From: Bacteroidota bacterium
GTDB taxonomy: Bacteria > Bacteroidota > Bacteroidia > Chitinophagales > Chitinophagaceae
Assembly (NCBI GenBank): GCA_018268105.1
Contig: JAFDXG010000160.1
Location: 1-36,709 of the forward strand
Direction: 5' to 3'
DNA length: 36,709 nucleotides
The position numbers and the translations under genes were made by a program. This document shows, piece by piece, positions 1 through 9,018 of the stretch (its first letter is position 1; every line of letters begins with the position of its first letter). A model generated the notes under the pieces. That model saw nothing but the letters and a program-made list of their open reading frames with translations. It was not told the origin of the DNA and did not search any database.

Positions 1-2303
1 AATACACTCCATACAGCATTGGCGCTTTGTGCTCTTGCTGTTGGCACATTGCCATTAGCCAAACGGCCCCAGCCTGCCCTGAATTTTAAATAATTAATAG
101 CAGGCAGGTTTTTCATGAAATCTTCACTGGAAACAACCCAGGCCAGCCCTACAGAAGGCAACGTAATACTTTTTTCCTGGTTGTACTTGTTGGCAGCCTC
201 GTTCCTCAGGGTAGCATAAGCAATATATTTATCCTTGTATTTATACTGCAATCTTCCAAAAAAAGAACGGCTATATACCCTGGTGCCATCATCAGAGGAC
301 ACCCTTGAATCTGCAGATGTATTATTAATGTACCAGCTTTGTTTTACGTCTCTTGAAAAGGGGCTTCCTTCATAAAAATTACCTGTAGTTGAAAAGAAAG
401 TGTACCGCTCATCTCTGAAAGAAAATCCCCCCATAGCGGTAATATCATGGTCGCCAAATGTCTTGGTATAGGTTAATACATTGTCAAACGTATAATTTTC
501 TTCCAGTGCATTAGACCTGGTAATGGAGGATTGCACTAAACTTCTTTGATAAGCGTCGGCTATATAATAAGGCAAATTCATCAGCCTGTTATTATCATTT
601 CTGTTATTATAAGAAAGGCTCGTTCTGAAGTTTAACGTTTTTGGAAGAATATGAAAATCGCCAAACACATTGGCCGTGATCCTTCTTCTTTCTCCGAGGT
701 TGTCTATATTTTCTATATTGGGAAATGGGTTCTGATGATCCCTGTATCCAACATCTTTTGCTGAAGAATAAGGCTTGGAATATACCGTTTGACCGGCATA
801 ATTGGCATCCAGCACAGGTAAGATAGGTACGGCATAATATATCTCAGCCCATGGATTAACATTGCCATAGCCATATTGATCGCTTTTACTGTATACCAAA
901 CCGGCGCCAATGGTCAGCCACTCTTTGGCTTTAGCTTCTATTTTGGCTCTTAAGTTGTAGCGTTTGTAGCTGTTTTTCATATCCAGTATCCCGTCCTGGG
1001 TAAAATAACTACCCCCCACAGAATAGGATACTTTCCGGGATCCTCCGTCAATAGAAATATCATGGTTCATTATAGGGGCCAGGCGCAGCGCTTCATTGTA
1101 CCAATCCGTATTTGCATCGGGTAAGTTTGGATTAATCCGGCTTCTTCCATACCTGGCAATAGCTGCTTGCACACTTGCTATTTCAACGCTTGATCCGGAT
1201 TCGTTGGCAAAGTTTACAAACTGGTCTGCATTGGCCATTTTTACCACATTAGTGGCCCTTTGTATACCATAATAGCCGGAATACGAAACAGTAGCGTCTC
1301 TGTTATATTTACCGCCCTTAGTGGTAATTACTATTACTCCGTTAGAAGCCTTATACCCATAAATTGCAGCAGACGAGGCATCCTTTAATACCTGGAAATC
1401 CTGAATATCATTGGGGGTTAAGAAATCAATATTGTCAACGAATACCCCATCAACCACATATAAAACACTCCCTCCATATAAAGATTTGATACCGCGAATA
1501 TTAATTTCGGGTGCATCACCCGGTCCGCCCAAACTGCTGATTTGCACACCGGTTATATTGCCTTGTACGGCATTAAGTAATGCCCCGCTTGGCGTTTTTT
1601 TCAACTCCTCCGGTTTGATAGTGCCAATCGCACTCGTTAAATCAGCCTTCTTTGCCGTACCATACCCAATCACTACCACTTCATTCAGTTGTTGTGGGGT
1701 AGATGGTTCAAGGTACACATCAAGTTTTGTTTGATCGTTTATTGCAATTTCCTGGGTTGTGAATCCTACGGATGAAATAACCAGGGTTCCCTTTTCGGGA
1801 GCAGAAATGGAATAATTTCCATTAGCATCGGTAGTAACTCCTTTTGATGTGCCTTTGATGGTTACTGAAGCGCCGGGCAACGGATGGCCTGAGGCATCAC
1901 TTACTTTGCCGGTAACAGTAATGTCTTTTATCAAACTTTCATCCATTCGGATAACTATAAGATTATCTCCCAGAATATTATACAACAACCCGGTGCCCGA
2001 AAGCAGAGTTTGTAGTACATTGTTTATGGGGGTATTTATAAAGTCAACAGAAACTTTTTGTTTTATATTTTTCAGATTGCTGTTATAAACGAAACGGTAG
2101 TAACCCTGCTTTTCAATTGCATTCAAAGCTTTATTGATAGACATTTTATCAATGTTCATCGTAATAGTCTCCTGAGCATTTGCTTTAGCCATTACCTGGC
2201 AAACACTCAGCAGGATAAATAAGACCGTTAGCTTCATAACTATGAACACTTTTATATAAGTAGTCAGTGAAAGGCTATTGTTGTATAGACGCCTTTTTTT
2301 CAT
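1..2303 (-). CDS. SusC/RagA-type TonB-dependent outer-membrane receptor, partial (C-terminus beyond window)
   Basis: This is an outer-membrane TonB-dependent receptor of the SusC family, which imports glycans or other large substrates with a SusD lipoprotein; any susD would lie left of the window. Reading from the right, an N-terminal signal peptide ends near residue 44. It is followed by an STN (secretin/TonB short N-terminal) domain at about 47-98, a CarboxypepD_reg-like domain (about 105-190, ITVTGKVSDASG, GVTTDANGNYSI) and a plug domain with NEVVVIGYGT, GVQIS, INIRGI and the DVYL/ASSAAIYG region typical of SusC. The frame is open to base 1, so the beta-barrel is incomplete here. Two in-frame ATGs are possible, at 2303 and 2237; the downstream one already gives a normal signal peptide. 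The STN domain implies signalling to the FecR/sigma genes immediately upstream. The family call is secure; the substrate cannot be told. Confidence 0.93.
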   Translation of the reverse strand, partial: MKKRRLYNNSLSLTTYIKVFIVMKLTVLFILLSVCQVMAKANAQETITMNIDKMSINKALNAIEKQGYYRFVYNSNLKNIKQKVSVDFINTPINNVLQTLLSGTGLLYNILGDNLIVIRMDESLIKDITVTGKVSDASGHPLPGASVTIKGTSKGVTTDANGNYSISAPEKGTLVISSVGFTTQEIAINDQTKLDVYLEPSTPQQLNEVVVIGYGTAKKADLTSAIGTIKPEELKKTPSGALLNAVQGNITGVQISSLGGPGDAPEINIRGIKSLYGGSVLYVVDGVFVDNIDFLTPNDIQDFQVLKDASSAAIYGYKASNGVIVITTKGGKYNRDATVSYSGYYGIQRATNVVKMANADQFVNFANESGSSVEIASVQAAIARYGRSRINPNLPDANTDWYNEALRLAPIMNHDISIDGGSRKVSYSVGGSYFTQDGILDMKNSYKRYNLRAKIEAKAKEWLTIGAGLVYSKSDQYGYGNVNPWAEIYYAVPILPVLDANYAGQTVYSKPYSSAKDVGYRDHQNPFPNIENIDNLGERRRITANVFGDFHILPKTLNFRTSLSYNNRNDNNRLMNLPYYIADAYQRSLVQSSITRSNALEENYTFDNVLTYTKTFGDHDITAMGGFSFRDERYTFFSTTGNFYEGSPFSRDVKQSWYINNTSADSRVSSDDGTRVYSRSFFGRLQYKYKDKYIAYATLRNEAANKYNQEKSITLPSVGLAWVVSSEDFMKNLPAINYLKFRAGWGRLANGNVPTARAQSANAVWSV

Positions 2304-2378
2304 ATTTTTACTATTAAAGGTTAAGTAAAATAAAACTTGATTTTTTGTTTAAGTGACAAGACAAGTTTTTAGCCTGGA

Positions 2379-2402
2379 CGGGGAATGCGCCAACATTTCC
2401 CG
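2379..2402 (+). terminator. Hairpin followed by a T-run, oriented as a plus-strand terminator
   Basis: A 9-bp stem (2379-2387 pairing with 2394-2402, one G-T wobble) with a 6-base loop is followed on the plus strand by TTTTT at 2403-2407 and a second T-run at 2410-2415. This is the form of an intrinsic terminator for plus-strand transcription. The neighbouring genes fecR and susC run on the minus strand, where no T-run follows the stem. There it would simply be a hairpin in the susC leader. Function is inferred only. Confidence 0.4.
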
Positions 2403-2453
2403 TTTTTAATTTTTTAGAGTTAAGAGGTATTCTGTTTCTTCATGTATTGTATT

Positions 2454-3602
2454 TTAGTTGGTAATTATTATGGTATTGTTGAGTTTTTGATAAGAAAAAT
2501 GGTTTGCCAATTGAAGGGCATTAAGTACTTGTTCTACGGTCTCGTTTTTAAAGTTGCCATCAAACCTGAATTGCTTTGCTGTTTCACTTTTAAAAAGAAT
2601 TGAAATGCCAAACCTGCGTTCCATTTCAAGTGCAATTTCAGCAAATGGGGTGTCCCTGAATATCAGCCGGTCATCTACCCATGATGTTTCAATTATCGTA
2701 TTATCAGCGGGCAGGTAGTTGATCTTTTTTAAGTGTACACCCAAATCAGCCACAGCGGGTGAATGAAAGGTGCCGGTTAATGTTGCGAGGTTTTTATCGA
2801 TGATGAGCTTATCTGTAGGCTTTAGTTTTATTTTTTTGAGTGGATCGCTCTTTAAAGTTATTTCAATAGAACCGCGGATAAGGCTTGTCTCCGAACGGTT
2901 GTCATTACTGTATGATTTTACGTTAAAGGCGGTTCCCAGCACCTTTATGTCCATCTGTTGGGTGTGGATGATAAATGGCCGGTCTGGATTTTTTGTAACA
3001 TCAAAATAAGCTTCCCCGTTTAATTGCACTTCCCTGAATTCCTTATCAAAGTATTTATCATAGGTCAGGGTACTATTTCCGTTCAGTACAACATGCGAAC
3101 CATCGGGCAGCACTATATTGGAGTGTGAGCCTGGTTTTGTGGAAATCTCGCTGAGCGCATCCTGTTTACTAACTGTATGAGTGGCTATCGTTGATGTTGT
3201 GAAAGCGGCTTTGTGCTGATGTAATAAAAGGGCTGTTACAATAAGACATGCAGCGCCGGCATATATCGCCATTCTTACAAACTTCCGCTGGAATATCTGT
3301 CCCTGCCGGATTGAAAGAATATTTTCTTCAGCCTTCGGTATTTTTGTTAATGGTACCTCTTCATTTCGGGATACTATTTCCCCTTCCTGATCTGCAATTC
3401 TAAGCAGGTGCCGCTGGAGCGCCTGCATAGCCTCCTGACGATTGGTTTTTATATCAAGGTTCCATAATTCTATAATATTCTGTATGGGATATTGCAGTTC
3501 CGGGTGATAAATTAGAAGTTGTTCAAGTTCCTGCAATTCTTCTTTGGAAGCTTCCTTTGTAAGTTTTTTCCCTAGTATATACCAGATACGATCAACAGTC
3601 AT
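2454..3602 (-). CDS. FecR-family anti-sigma factor (FecR-like 1)
   Basis: This is an inner-membrane anti-sigma/signal-transducing protein of 382 aa, the normal length for the Bacteroidota FecR family. The N-terminal cytoplasmic part (1-105) would hold the ECF sigma factor. A single membrane segment lies at about 109-127 (MAIYAGAACLIVTALLL). The periplasmic FecR domain (about 145-250) contains the diagnostic VLPDGSHVVLNGNSTLTY pattern and LNGEAYFDV. The C-terminal DUF4974 domain (about 310-380; FAEIALEMERRFGI, ETVEQVLNAL) would contact the STN domain of a receptor. The gene sits directly upstream of the STN-containing SusC (150 bp gap), so it is its natural partner. Oddly, its own sigma factor is not adjacent: an acyltransferase and a second FecR intervene. 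Confidence 0.92.
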   Translation of the reverse strand: MTVDRIWYILGKKLTKEASKEELQELEQLLIYHPELQYPIQNIIELWNLDIKTNRQEAMQALQRHLLRIADQEGEIVSRNEEVPLTKIPKAEENILSIRQGQIFQRKFVRMAIYAGAACLIVTALLLHQHKAAFTTSTIATHTVSKQDALSEISTKPGSHSNIVLPDGSHVVLNGNSTLTYDKYFDKEFREVQLNGEAYFDVTKNPDRPFIIHTQQMDIKVLGTAFNVKSYSNDNRSETSLIRGSIEITLKSDPLKKIKLKPTDKLIIDKNLATLTGTFHSPAVADLGVHLKKINYLPADNTIIETSWVDDRLIFRDTPFAEIALEMERRFGISILFKSETAKQFRFDGNFKNETVEQVLNALQLANHFSYQKLNNTIIITN

Positions 3603-3715
3603 ACAGAAGCAGCCGTTTAGTGTGGCAGTCTCTACTATAACAATTTAAAATGCTCTTACCCCCAACCCCCCCAGTTCTTTTTTTTAAAATAAATTTATCC
3701 TTTTAGTAATCGCAG

Positions 3716-4729
3716 TCAATTTGTAGTTGAGTATTTAAAATGCGGGAAAAGCTTTTTGAAGTCTTCTTTAGACCCTAAAAGCAAAGCCCTCAATGGGCTA
3801 AATTTTAATATGAATAAGTAAATAATATAAGAGATAAATGTTGATAAAAGAAATCTCAACAATTCATTAGAGCAGATGTTGTATGTAATAATTAATTGTA
3901 CAGGCTGATGAAGATACATTATGATCATTGAGGCTTTACCAAGTTCCTTAAAAGCTATTGAAAGTTTTGGAAACCGGGCTATTAATAAAGATAAATTTTT
4001 AATAAATAGGATCATACAGACGCTACAAAGCAATGTAATGATTGGGATACCATATTCAGCAACCTTCATATTATACGAGATTTTACCTGTATAAATAGCG
4101 CTGAGAATTGCGAGAATTGAAACTGATACTATCAGAATTCGATTTTCCTGAAAATCGTATTTTTTATAAAGGAACCCGATGTAAAATATTGGTAAGGCAG
4201 CCAATACAACATTTGCATTCCAGGGTAGCCAAAGTTTAGGAATAAATATTGAATTGAAATAGCTTAAAATCAACATTATTAATGTGATAACAAAAGTAGT
4301 TCCCGATTTGTATTTTGTTACAATAAAATTGAATACCTGCTGGACAATAAAAAAACAGGTGACAAACCAGAAAACTGATACAGATGCGCCTAATGTACGC
4401 CCACCAACCAAAATTGGAGAAATGAACCGGAGTAAAGTTTTTATATCAAAATGATTCTGAGAAATATCATGCAGTTGAACAGGGACATAGATCAGAAGGA
4501 GGAACGCGAAATAAGGAACTATTAAATGTATAAACTTATCAATAAAATATTCTTTCAATTTTTTTCTCTCTCTGAAAAGATAACCTCCGAGAAAAAAGAA
4601 TAATGGCATGTGGAATATATATATAACTTTAGTCGTTGCACCCCCAACAATATGGCCCGCTACCACACACAATATACCTATCCCCTTCATAATATCTATC
4701 CAGTCTTTGCGGGTATTAACTTCTGCCAT
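3716..4729 (-). CDS. Acyltransferase-3 family membrane protein
   Basis: This is a multi-pass inner-membrane acyltransferase of the OafA/acyltransferase_3 type, which usually O-acylates a cell-surface sugar. The N-terminus shows the family signature: WIDIMKGIGILCVVAGHI with the conserved His, then FHMPLFFFLGGYLFRER. It is followed by about ten hydrophobic segments. The reading frame extends upstream to an ATG at 4828. I prefer the ATG at 4729 (MAEVNTRKDW) because the family motif begins about ten residues later and the extra 33 residues look non-coding. It lies between two fecR-like genes on the same strand, with 113 bp to the downstream fecR and about 160 bp to the upstream one. The substrate is unknown. 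It could modify the polymer made by the locus at 6660-25359, but that is only inference from proximity. Confidence 0.85.
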   Translation of the reverse strand: MAEVNTRKDWIDIMKGIGILCVVAGHIVGGATTKVIYIFHMPLFFFLGGYLFRERKKLKEYFIDKFIHLIVPYFAFLLLIYVPVQLHDISQNHFDIKTLLRFISPILVGGRTLGASVSVFWFVTCFFIVQQVFNFIVTKYKSGTTFVITLIMLILSYFNSIFIPKLWLPWNANVVLAALPIFYIGFLYKKYDFQENRILIVSVSILAILSAIYTGKISYNMKVAEYGIPIITLLCSVCMILFIKNLSLLIARFPKLSIAFKELGKASMIIMYLHQPVQLIITYNICSNELLRFLLSTFISYIIYLFILKFSPLRALLLGSKEDFKKLFPHFKYSTTN

Positions 4730-4889
4730 TTTACTAAAATATGTTTTATGTGTTAATTTTATGCTTATGTTGGTATCATGTACCAAATTTGAAGGTTTAG
4801 CTGCAGGCTGCCCAACTAAGACCACCATTTTATTTGAAAAAAGGAATCCCGCTTCGGAATTCCTTTTCTTATTAACCGCTTCGGATGGG

Positions 4890-5912
4890 TTAAAGTATTA
4901 AAAAACGTCTGCCATCTTCATCTAACTGAGAGCCAATTACTTTGCAAATCGTTTCCAAAGCTGCCCGGGGTCCGATATCTCTTTTAAATGTGGCAGTTAT
5001 TATTTTGTTTTCTAGCTCATGTCTCGTCAATGTAATACCAATATTGTAAACCCTTTCCATGTCTCTAATTATATCTATAAGACGTTGTTCTTTATAAAAC
5101 ATTTTTCCCTGCTGCCAGGCCGCAATCATTTCTATATCTGCCCCCCCCTGTGTTATCTGCCCGTCAGATTTATTAATAATCAGCATTTGTCCTGCAGAAA
5201 CCGTCGGTAAAAGTTTTTCGAACCTGCTTATTTTTATGAGTCCCTCTGCCACAGCCAGGACTATGGTCCTTTCTTCGGGATAGTTTTTTAGATCAAATTT
5301 AGACCCGGGTAAAGCAGTCACAACAGTATTGTCTGACCTGATTAAAAAAGCTCCTGAACGGGTATCGGATATCTTAAATAACCCTTCACCGCTTAACATT
5401 ACTTCTTCTGTTTTATCTTTTGAAAAATGATCTGAATATTGTAAGGAACTTGCTGAATTCAGCCATACCATGCTGCTGTCGGACAGAGATACAAGCGTTT
5501 GTTCGGCACGGTTGCTAAACTTCTTAATTAACACTTCACCTACCTGCTTTTTTAAAAAGGTATCAGTAGAAAAATTGGTTTTGATCAGCCATCCAAGAAA
5601 TACAAGACCTGTAAAACAGGAAATAATAACAACAACAAGTAATTTACCCCGGGCACCTTTTGCAATTGTGTTTTTCTCAGTAATGAAATGAGTGTCCTCG
5701 GGTTCTGTCAAAACCAGTTTTCCATCTTCGTCAACATATATAAAAGAAGGATGATTTTTTTTGATGTCTTCATAAATATGCTTAACCATCTTCTTTAGAG
5801 GCTGGTCATTATTGCGTAGCCTGTCAATATACGAAAACAACTCTTCCAGTTCTTCACGGGAACAGTTGTTCTTTTCGTATTGACGAAGAAGGTATTCTAT
5901 TCTGTCTTCCAC
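4890..5912 (-). CDS. FecR-family anti-sigma factor (FecR-like 2)
   Basis: This is a second FecR-like membrane anti-sigma protein, 340 aa. The N-terminal cytoplasmic segment is acidic/helical (1-88), with one membrane helix at about 91-110 (LLVVVIISCFTGLVFLGWLI). A periplasmic FecR domain follows, with LVSLSDSSMVWLNSASSLQYS, SGEGLFKI and LAVAEGLIKI, and then a C-terminal DUF4974-like region (about 270-338; LIDIIRDMERVYNIGI, ATFKRDIGPRAALETI). It lies 79 bp downstream of the ECF sigma gene, so it is the likely direct antagonist of that sigma factor. It is more divergent from the family consensus than FecR-like 1, and no receptor gene is immediately next to it. Confidence 0.9.
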   Translation of the reverse strand: MEDRIEYLLRQYEKNNCSREELEELFSYIDRLRNNDQPLKKMVKHIYEDIKKNHPSFIYVDEDGKLVLTEPEDTHFITEKNTIAKGARGKLLVVVIISCFTGLVFLGWLIKTNFSTDTFLKKQVGEVLIKKFSNRAEQTLVSLSDSSMVWLNSASSLQYSDHFSKDKTEEVMLSGEGLFKISDTRSGAFLIRSDNTVVTALPGSKFDLKNYPEERTIVLAVAEGLIKISRFEKLLPTVSAGQMLIINKSDGQITQGGADIEMIAAWQQGKMFYKEQRLIDIIRDMERVYNIGITLTRHELENKIITATFKRDIGPRAALETICKVIGSQLDEDGRRFLIL

Positions 5913-5991
5913 ATTAGTTGTAAATTAACTGTTATTGGGAAATTAAGAAGTCTTAGAAAATCCGAAACGGAAGATGGTTAATCCTTAATGA

Positions 5992-6501
5992 TTATTTTCT
6001 CATGCGACCGGAAACCCTCAGAAAATAATTTTTAATTGTCTTTTTCGAAGCTTTTAAATACCGGGCAATTTCACTATAGTTAAGTCCGTCTTCTTTGGTG
6101 AGTCTGTAAACCAGTTTGCGTTGTGGCGGCAACTGATTTATGGCTTTGTCAATTATCGTGTTATATTCTTTTAAAGAGACTGTTTCTTCTGTATCAGTCT
6201 CAAAATGGTGCAAATTTATCCATAAAGCATCCCGTAACCTGCGTTCAGAAGCCGTTTTTTTCAGAAAATCAATTATCCTGCTTTCAGTAAGTTTATAAAG
6301 CCATGCTTCTATATTATCAATATTATGAAGTGAAGATCTGTGCGCCCATAGTTTTAAGAAAACTTCCTGGATGACATCCTTTGCATATTGATCTGATTTG
6401 GTAAGATGGGATACAAGGGTATATAGCTTGTATTCTTGTTTTTTAAAGATATCAGTAAAATATACTTCAAGAGTTCTGTCTATACTTTGCTGCGAGGTCA
6501 T
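5992..6501 (-). CDS. ECF RNA polymerase sigma factor (sigma-70 family)
   Basis: This is an extracytoplasmic-function sigma factor of 169 aa, normal for the Bacteroidota group associated with FecR and SusC. Region 2 (about 20-85) contains DQYAKDVIQEVFLKLWAHR and an IEAWLYKLTESRIIDFLKK segment for core binding and -10 recognition. Region 4 (about 113-165) contains INQLPPQRKLVYRL, then a helix-turn-helix, GLNYSEIARYLKASKKTIKNY. It is the first gene of the signalling group on this strand and would direct transcription of the susC region when the FecR protein releases it. The start follows 158 bp of AT-rich DNA in which I see no convincing -33/-7 pair. Confidence 0.93.
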   Translation of the reverse strand: MTSQQSIDRTLEVYFTDIFKKQEYKLYTLVSHLTKSDQYAKDVIQEVFLKLWAHRSSLHNIDNIEAWLYKLTESRIIDFLKKTASERRLRDALWINLHHFETDTEETVSLKEYNTIIDKAINQLPPQRKLVYRLTKEDGLNYSEIARYLKASKKTIKNYFLRVSGRMRK

Positions 6502-6659
6502 GAAATACCCTTTTTGGCTTAATCAATGGCATTTAGTTATTTAAAAATAGCAAAAAATAAACCAGAAAACTTAATGTGATAAAAAATTTTATGTATAAAC
6601 GCAGTTTTTTTAGGTGGAGGGTAAGTTTCGAGCGACGGACAATGTAATATACCGGAGGG

Positions 6660-8051
6660 CTAAAATGCGTTTTTTTCACCTCTGAATATATTGAATACAG
6701 TCATGAAAACAATGCGGGCATCCAGCCACAGACTCCAGTTTTCAAGATACCAAATATCGTAAGTTACCCTGTTGGCCATATCTTCTAATGTTTTTGTTTC
6801 GCCTCTGAAGCCGTTTACCTGGGCCCAACCGGTTATACCGGGCTTTAAAAAATGGCGGATCATAAACTGGTTGATCAGCCTTGAATAATCCTGCGTGTGC
6901 TTAAGCATATGCGGCCGGGGCCCTACAACGCTCATATCGCTCATCAGAACATTAAAGAACTGGGGAAGTTCATCAATGCTTGTTTTCCGCATAAAACGGC
7001 CCAACCTGGTTATTCTTTCATCACCTTTGGAAGCTTGCCTGGCATCTGCATCAGCACTAACACGCATGCTGCGGAATTTCAGACAGTTAAATGGTTTGCC
7101 ATCTTTACCATTTCGTTTTTGCACAAAAAATACCGGACCCCGTGATTCCAGTTTTATTAATAAAGCAATAAGAGGTACAAGCCATGATAAAATGAAGATA
7201 ATGGCAAAGCTGCTTACTGCAAGGTCGAAGAACCTTTTTTTGATCCGGTTACCCACATCATCCAGGGGCTCATTCCTGGGAGATAAAACAGGCATATCAT
7301 CTATGTATTCTATATGTACCGGCCTTCTTATAAAATGGTCGAGGTTGGGCAATATTTTGAATCTTATACAAGCCTGGTCTGCCTGGTTCATCAGGGTGTA
7401 GATGTATTTATCCTCTTCCGGAGAGATGGTAGAAAATATTTCGGTGACTTGTTCTTTAAGAGATATGGCAATGATGTTTTTCCTGTCGGTAATAATAGGG
7501 TAATGTGTAAGCTCATGTATATTGCTCTCGTCTTCACAAAAACCCAGTATTTCTGTATTGATGGGCTGTTGCTCTAGATATTCTGCCAGCTTTTGCGCCC
7601 GCTGGTTGTACCCGATAATTAAAACTTTCCGGGCAATATAGGCTTTGTTTTTAAAATAGTGATAAAGGCCAAGATGGATAATCCTGTTTGTCATTAAGCC
7701 CAAACCAAACGACACCAGCATACAAACAAAGAAGATACGCGAAACTTCAAACTGCTTATACATGAACAGGTATAGGGTGATCAGCCCTAAAAAGTATCCG
7801 TAGGCATGCATGGTGTTTTTAGAAAATTTCTCAAAAGAAAAGATATCCGAATTACGATAAGTATTATTCCCCCAGCTCACCACAAGCCATACAATATTGC
7901 AGGCCATCCACAAATAGGTGTATTGCATAAATAAATCATCAGCAATATAATTTCTGAAGAAAAATTTGCAACTGAAATAAACGGTATTCAACGCCAGTAA
8001 ATCCAGTAACAGAAATACAATTCTTATGAGATTTGAAAGATTTTTATTCAT
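6660..8051 (-). CDS. wcaJ: Undecaprenyl-phosphate glycosylphosphotransferase (WcaJ/polyprenyl phosphoglycosyltransferase type)
   Basis: This enzyme starts polymer synthesis by moving a sugar-1-phosphate from a UDP-sugar to undecaprenyl phosphate at the inner membrane. At 463 aa it has the full WcaJ layout: four N-terminal membrane segments (about 9-30, 43-60, 83-98, 103-121), a Rossmann-like middle domain (about 140-250, KVLIIGYNQRAQ), and a C-terminal bacterial sugar-transferase domain (272-463). The last opens with KKRFFDLAVSS and a re-entrant hydrophobic segment (277-299), then KFRSMR (325-330), RKTSIDELPQFFNVL (355-369) with the catalytic Asp-Glu pair, and VGPRPH (376-381). It is the last gene of the exopolysaccharide group on this strand. 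Sugar specificity (glucose versus galactose or another) cannot be read from the motifs. Confidence 0.93.
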   Translation of the reverse strand: MNKNLSNLIRIVFLLLDLLALNTVYFSCKFFFRNYIADDLFMQYTYLWMACNIVWLVVSWGNNTYRNSDIFSFEKFSKNTMHAYGYFLGLITLYLFMYKQFEVSRIFFVCMLVSFGLGLMTNRIIHLGLYHYFKNKAYIARKVLIIGYNQRAQKLAEYLEQQPINTEILGFCEDESNIHELTHYPIITDRKNIIAISLKEQVTEIFSTISPEEDKYIYTLMNQADQACIRFKILPNLDHFIRRPVHIEYIDDMPVLSPRNEPLDDVGNRIKKRFFDLAVSSFAIIFILSWLVPLIALLIKLESRGPVFFVQKRNGKDGKPFNCLKFRSMRVSADADARQASKGDERITRLGRFMRKTSIDELPQFFNVLMSDMSVVGPRPHMLKHTQDYSRLINQFMIRHFLKPGITGWAQVNGFRGETKTLEDMANRVTYDIWYLENWSLWLDARIVFMTVFNIFRGEKNAF

Positions 8052-8138
8052 TTCATCGCCATTTACCTGAATAAAACAAAAGCCTGTTATTAAAACGATT
8101 TTGAGTGAAAATATTATTCAATAGTAAAAGAAACCTGC

Positions 8139-8930
8139 TTAAACAATAATGGAATCTTCTTTGTTCAATTTTTGAATAGGCCTTGTTGAAAATCCCTGCT
8201 GCCCCCATTTTTTTAGTAAAAGCCAAATAAAAATGCTGTTTGTAGTAATGTATCTTTTAAAAAGACGCCCTGGTTCCTGAAAAAACCTATATAACCATTC
8301 CAATCCTGATTTTTGCATCCATAAAGGCGCTCTTTTTTGCAGGCCTATCATAACCGGCAGTGCTCCGCCAATACCAATCATACATGCATTTATAAATGGC
8401 TTCATTGACGCCATCCATCTTTCCTGTTTAGGGCATCCTAATACTACAAAAATTATACGGGCGCCACTGGTGTTTATTTTATTTATAGTATCACTCTCCT
8501 CACCGGCAGAGAGCTTTCTGAATGGCGGGCTATATAATCCGGCAAGTTTCAGATCCGGAAATTGTGATTGGATATAGGATTGGGTTGCCTGTAACATTTC
8601 TGGTGTGCCTCCGTAAAAATAAACCGGCAACCCGTTTGTCTCCGCGTTTTCTAAAAGTGCGGGCAGTATATCCATACCCGCTATGCGATCCTGTTTTATG
8701 CCATGTAAAAGTTTTAGTGCCCATACAAGTGGCATGCCATCAGGGGTAACAATATCTGCGCCTTCAACAATTATTCTAAAATCTGAGTTTTTGTATGCTT
8801 CAACCAGCATATGTACATTAGCCACACATATATATGATCCCTTTGCCTGATTGGCTAATGTGGAAATATCTTCAACCACTTTTGTATACTTACCAGTTGT
8901 AACTGGTATGGATAGTATTTGTATTTTCAT
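8139..8930 (-). CDS. WecG/TagA/CpsF family glycosyltransferase (GT26)
   Basis: This is a membrane-associated GT26 transferase that adds the second sugar to a lipid-linked primer in polysaccharide pathways; the best-known members add ManNAc or ManNAcA. At 263 aa it is the usual length. Family motifs in order: VANVHMLVEAYKN with Asn39 near the active site, VTPDGMPLVWALKL with the conserved Asp64, DRIAGMDILPAL, PVYFYGGTPEML, VVLGCPKQERWM and IGIGGALPVMIG, then a basic C-terminal tail (WLYRFFQEPGRLFKRY) that docks on the membrane. It lies 87 bp upstream of the initiating transferase gene, which fits an early assembly step. The actual donor sugar is not determined by sequence. Confidence 0.9.
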   Translation of the reverse strand: MKIQILSIPVTTGKYTKVVEDISTLANQAKGSYICVANVHMLVEAYKNSDFRIIVEGADIVTPDGMPLVWALKLLHGIKQDRIAGMDILPALLENAETNGLPVYFYGGTPEMLQATQSYIQSQFPDLKLAGLYSPPFRKLSAGEESDTINKINTSGARIIFVVLGCPKQERWMASMKPFINACMIGIGGALPVMIGLQKRAPLWMQKSGLEWLYRFFQEPGRLFKRYITTNSIFIWLLLKKWGQQGFSTRPIQKLNKEDSIIV

Positions 8931-9018
8931 TTGTACAAATTAACAGCTTTTCAGGTAACTCTTTCGAATTTCGGAGGTAGTATGGTTATAAGCTGTATTT
9001 TATCATTATCAGCGCGAT

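Noticed and set aside
6895..7401. 168-codon plus-strand open frame
   Set aside because: It lies entirely antisense within the WcaJ-type gene, whose motifs are unmistakable; the plus-strand translation shows no domain.
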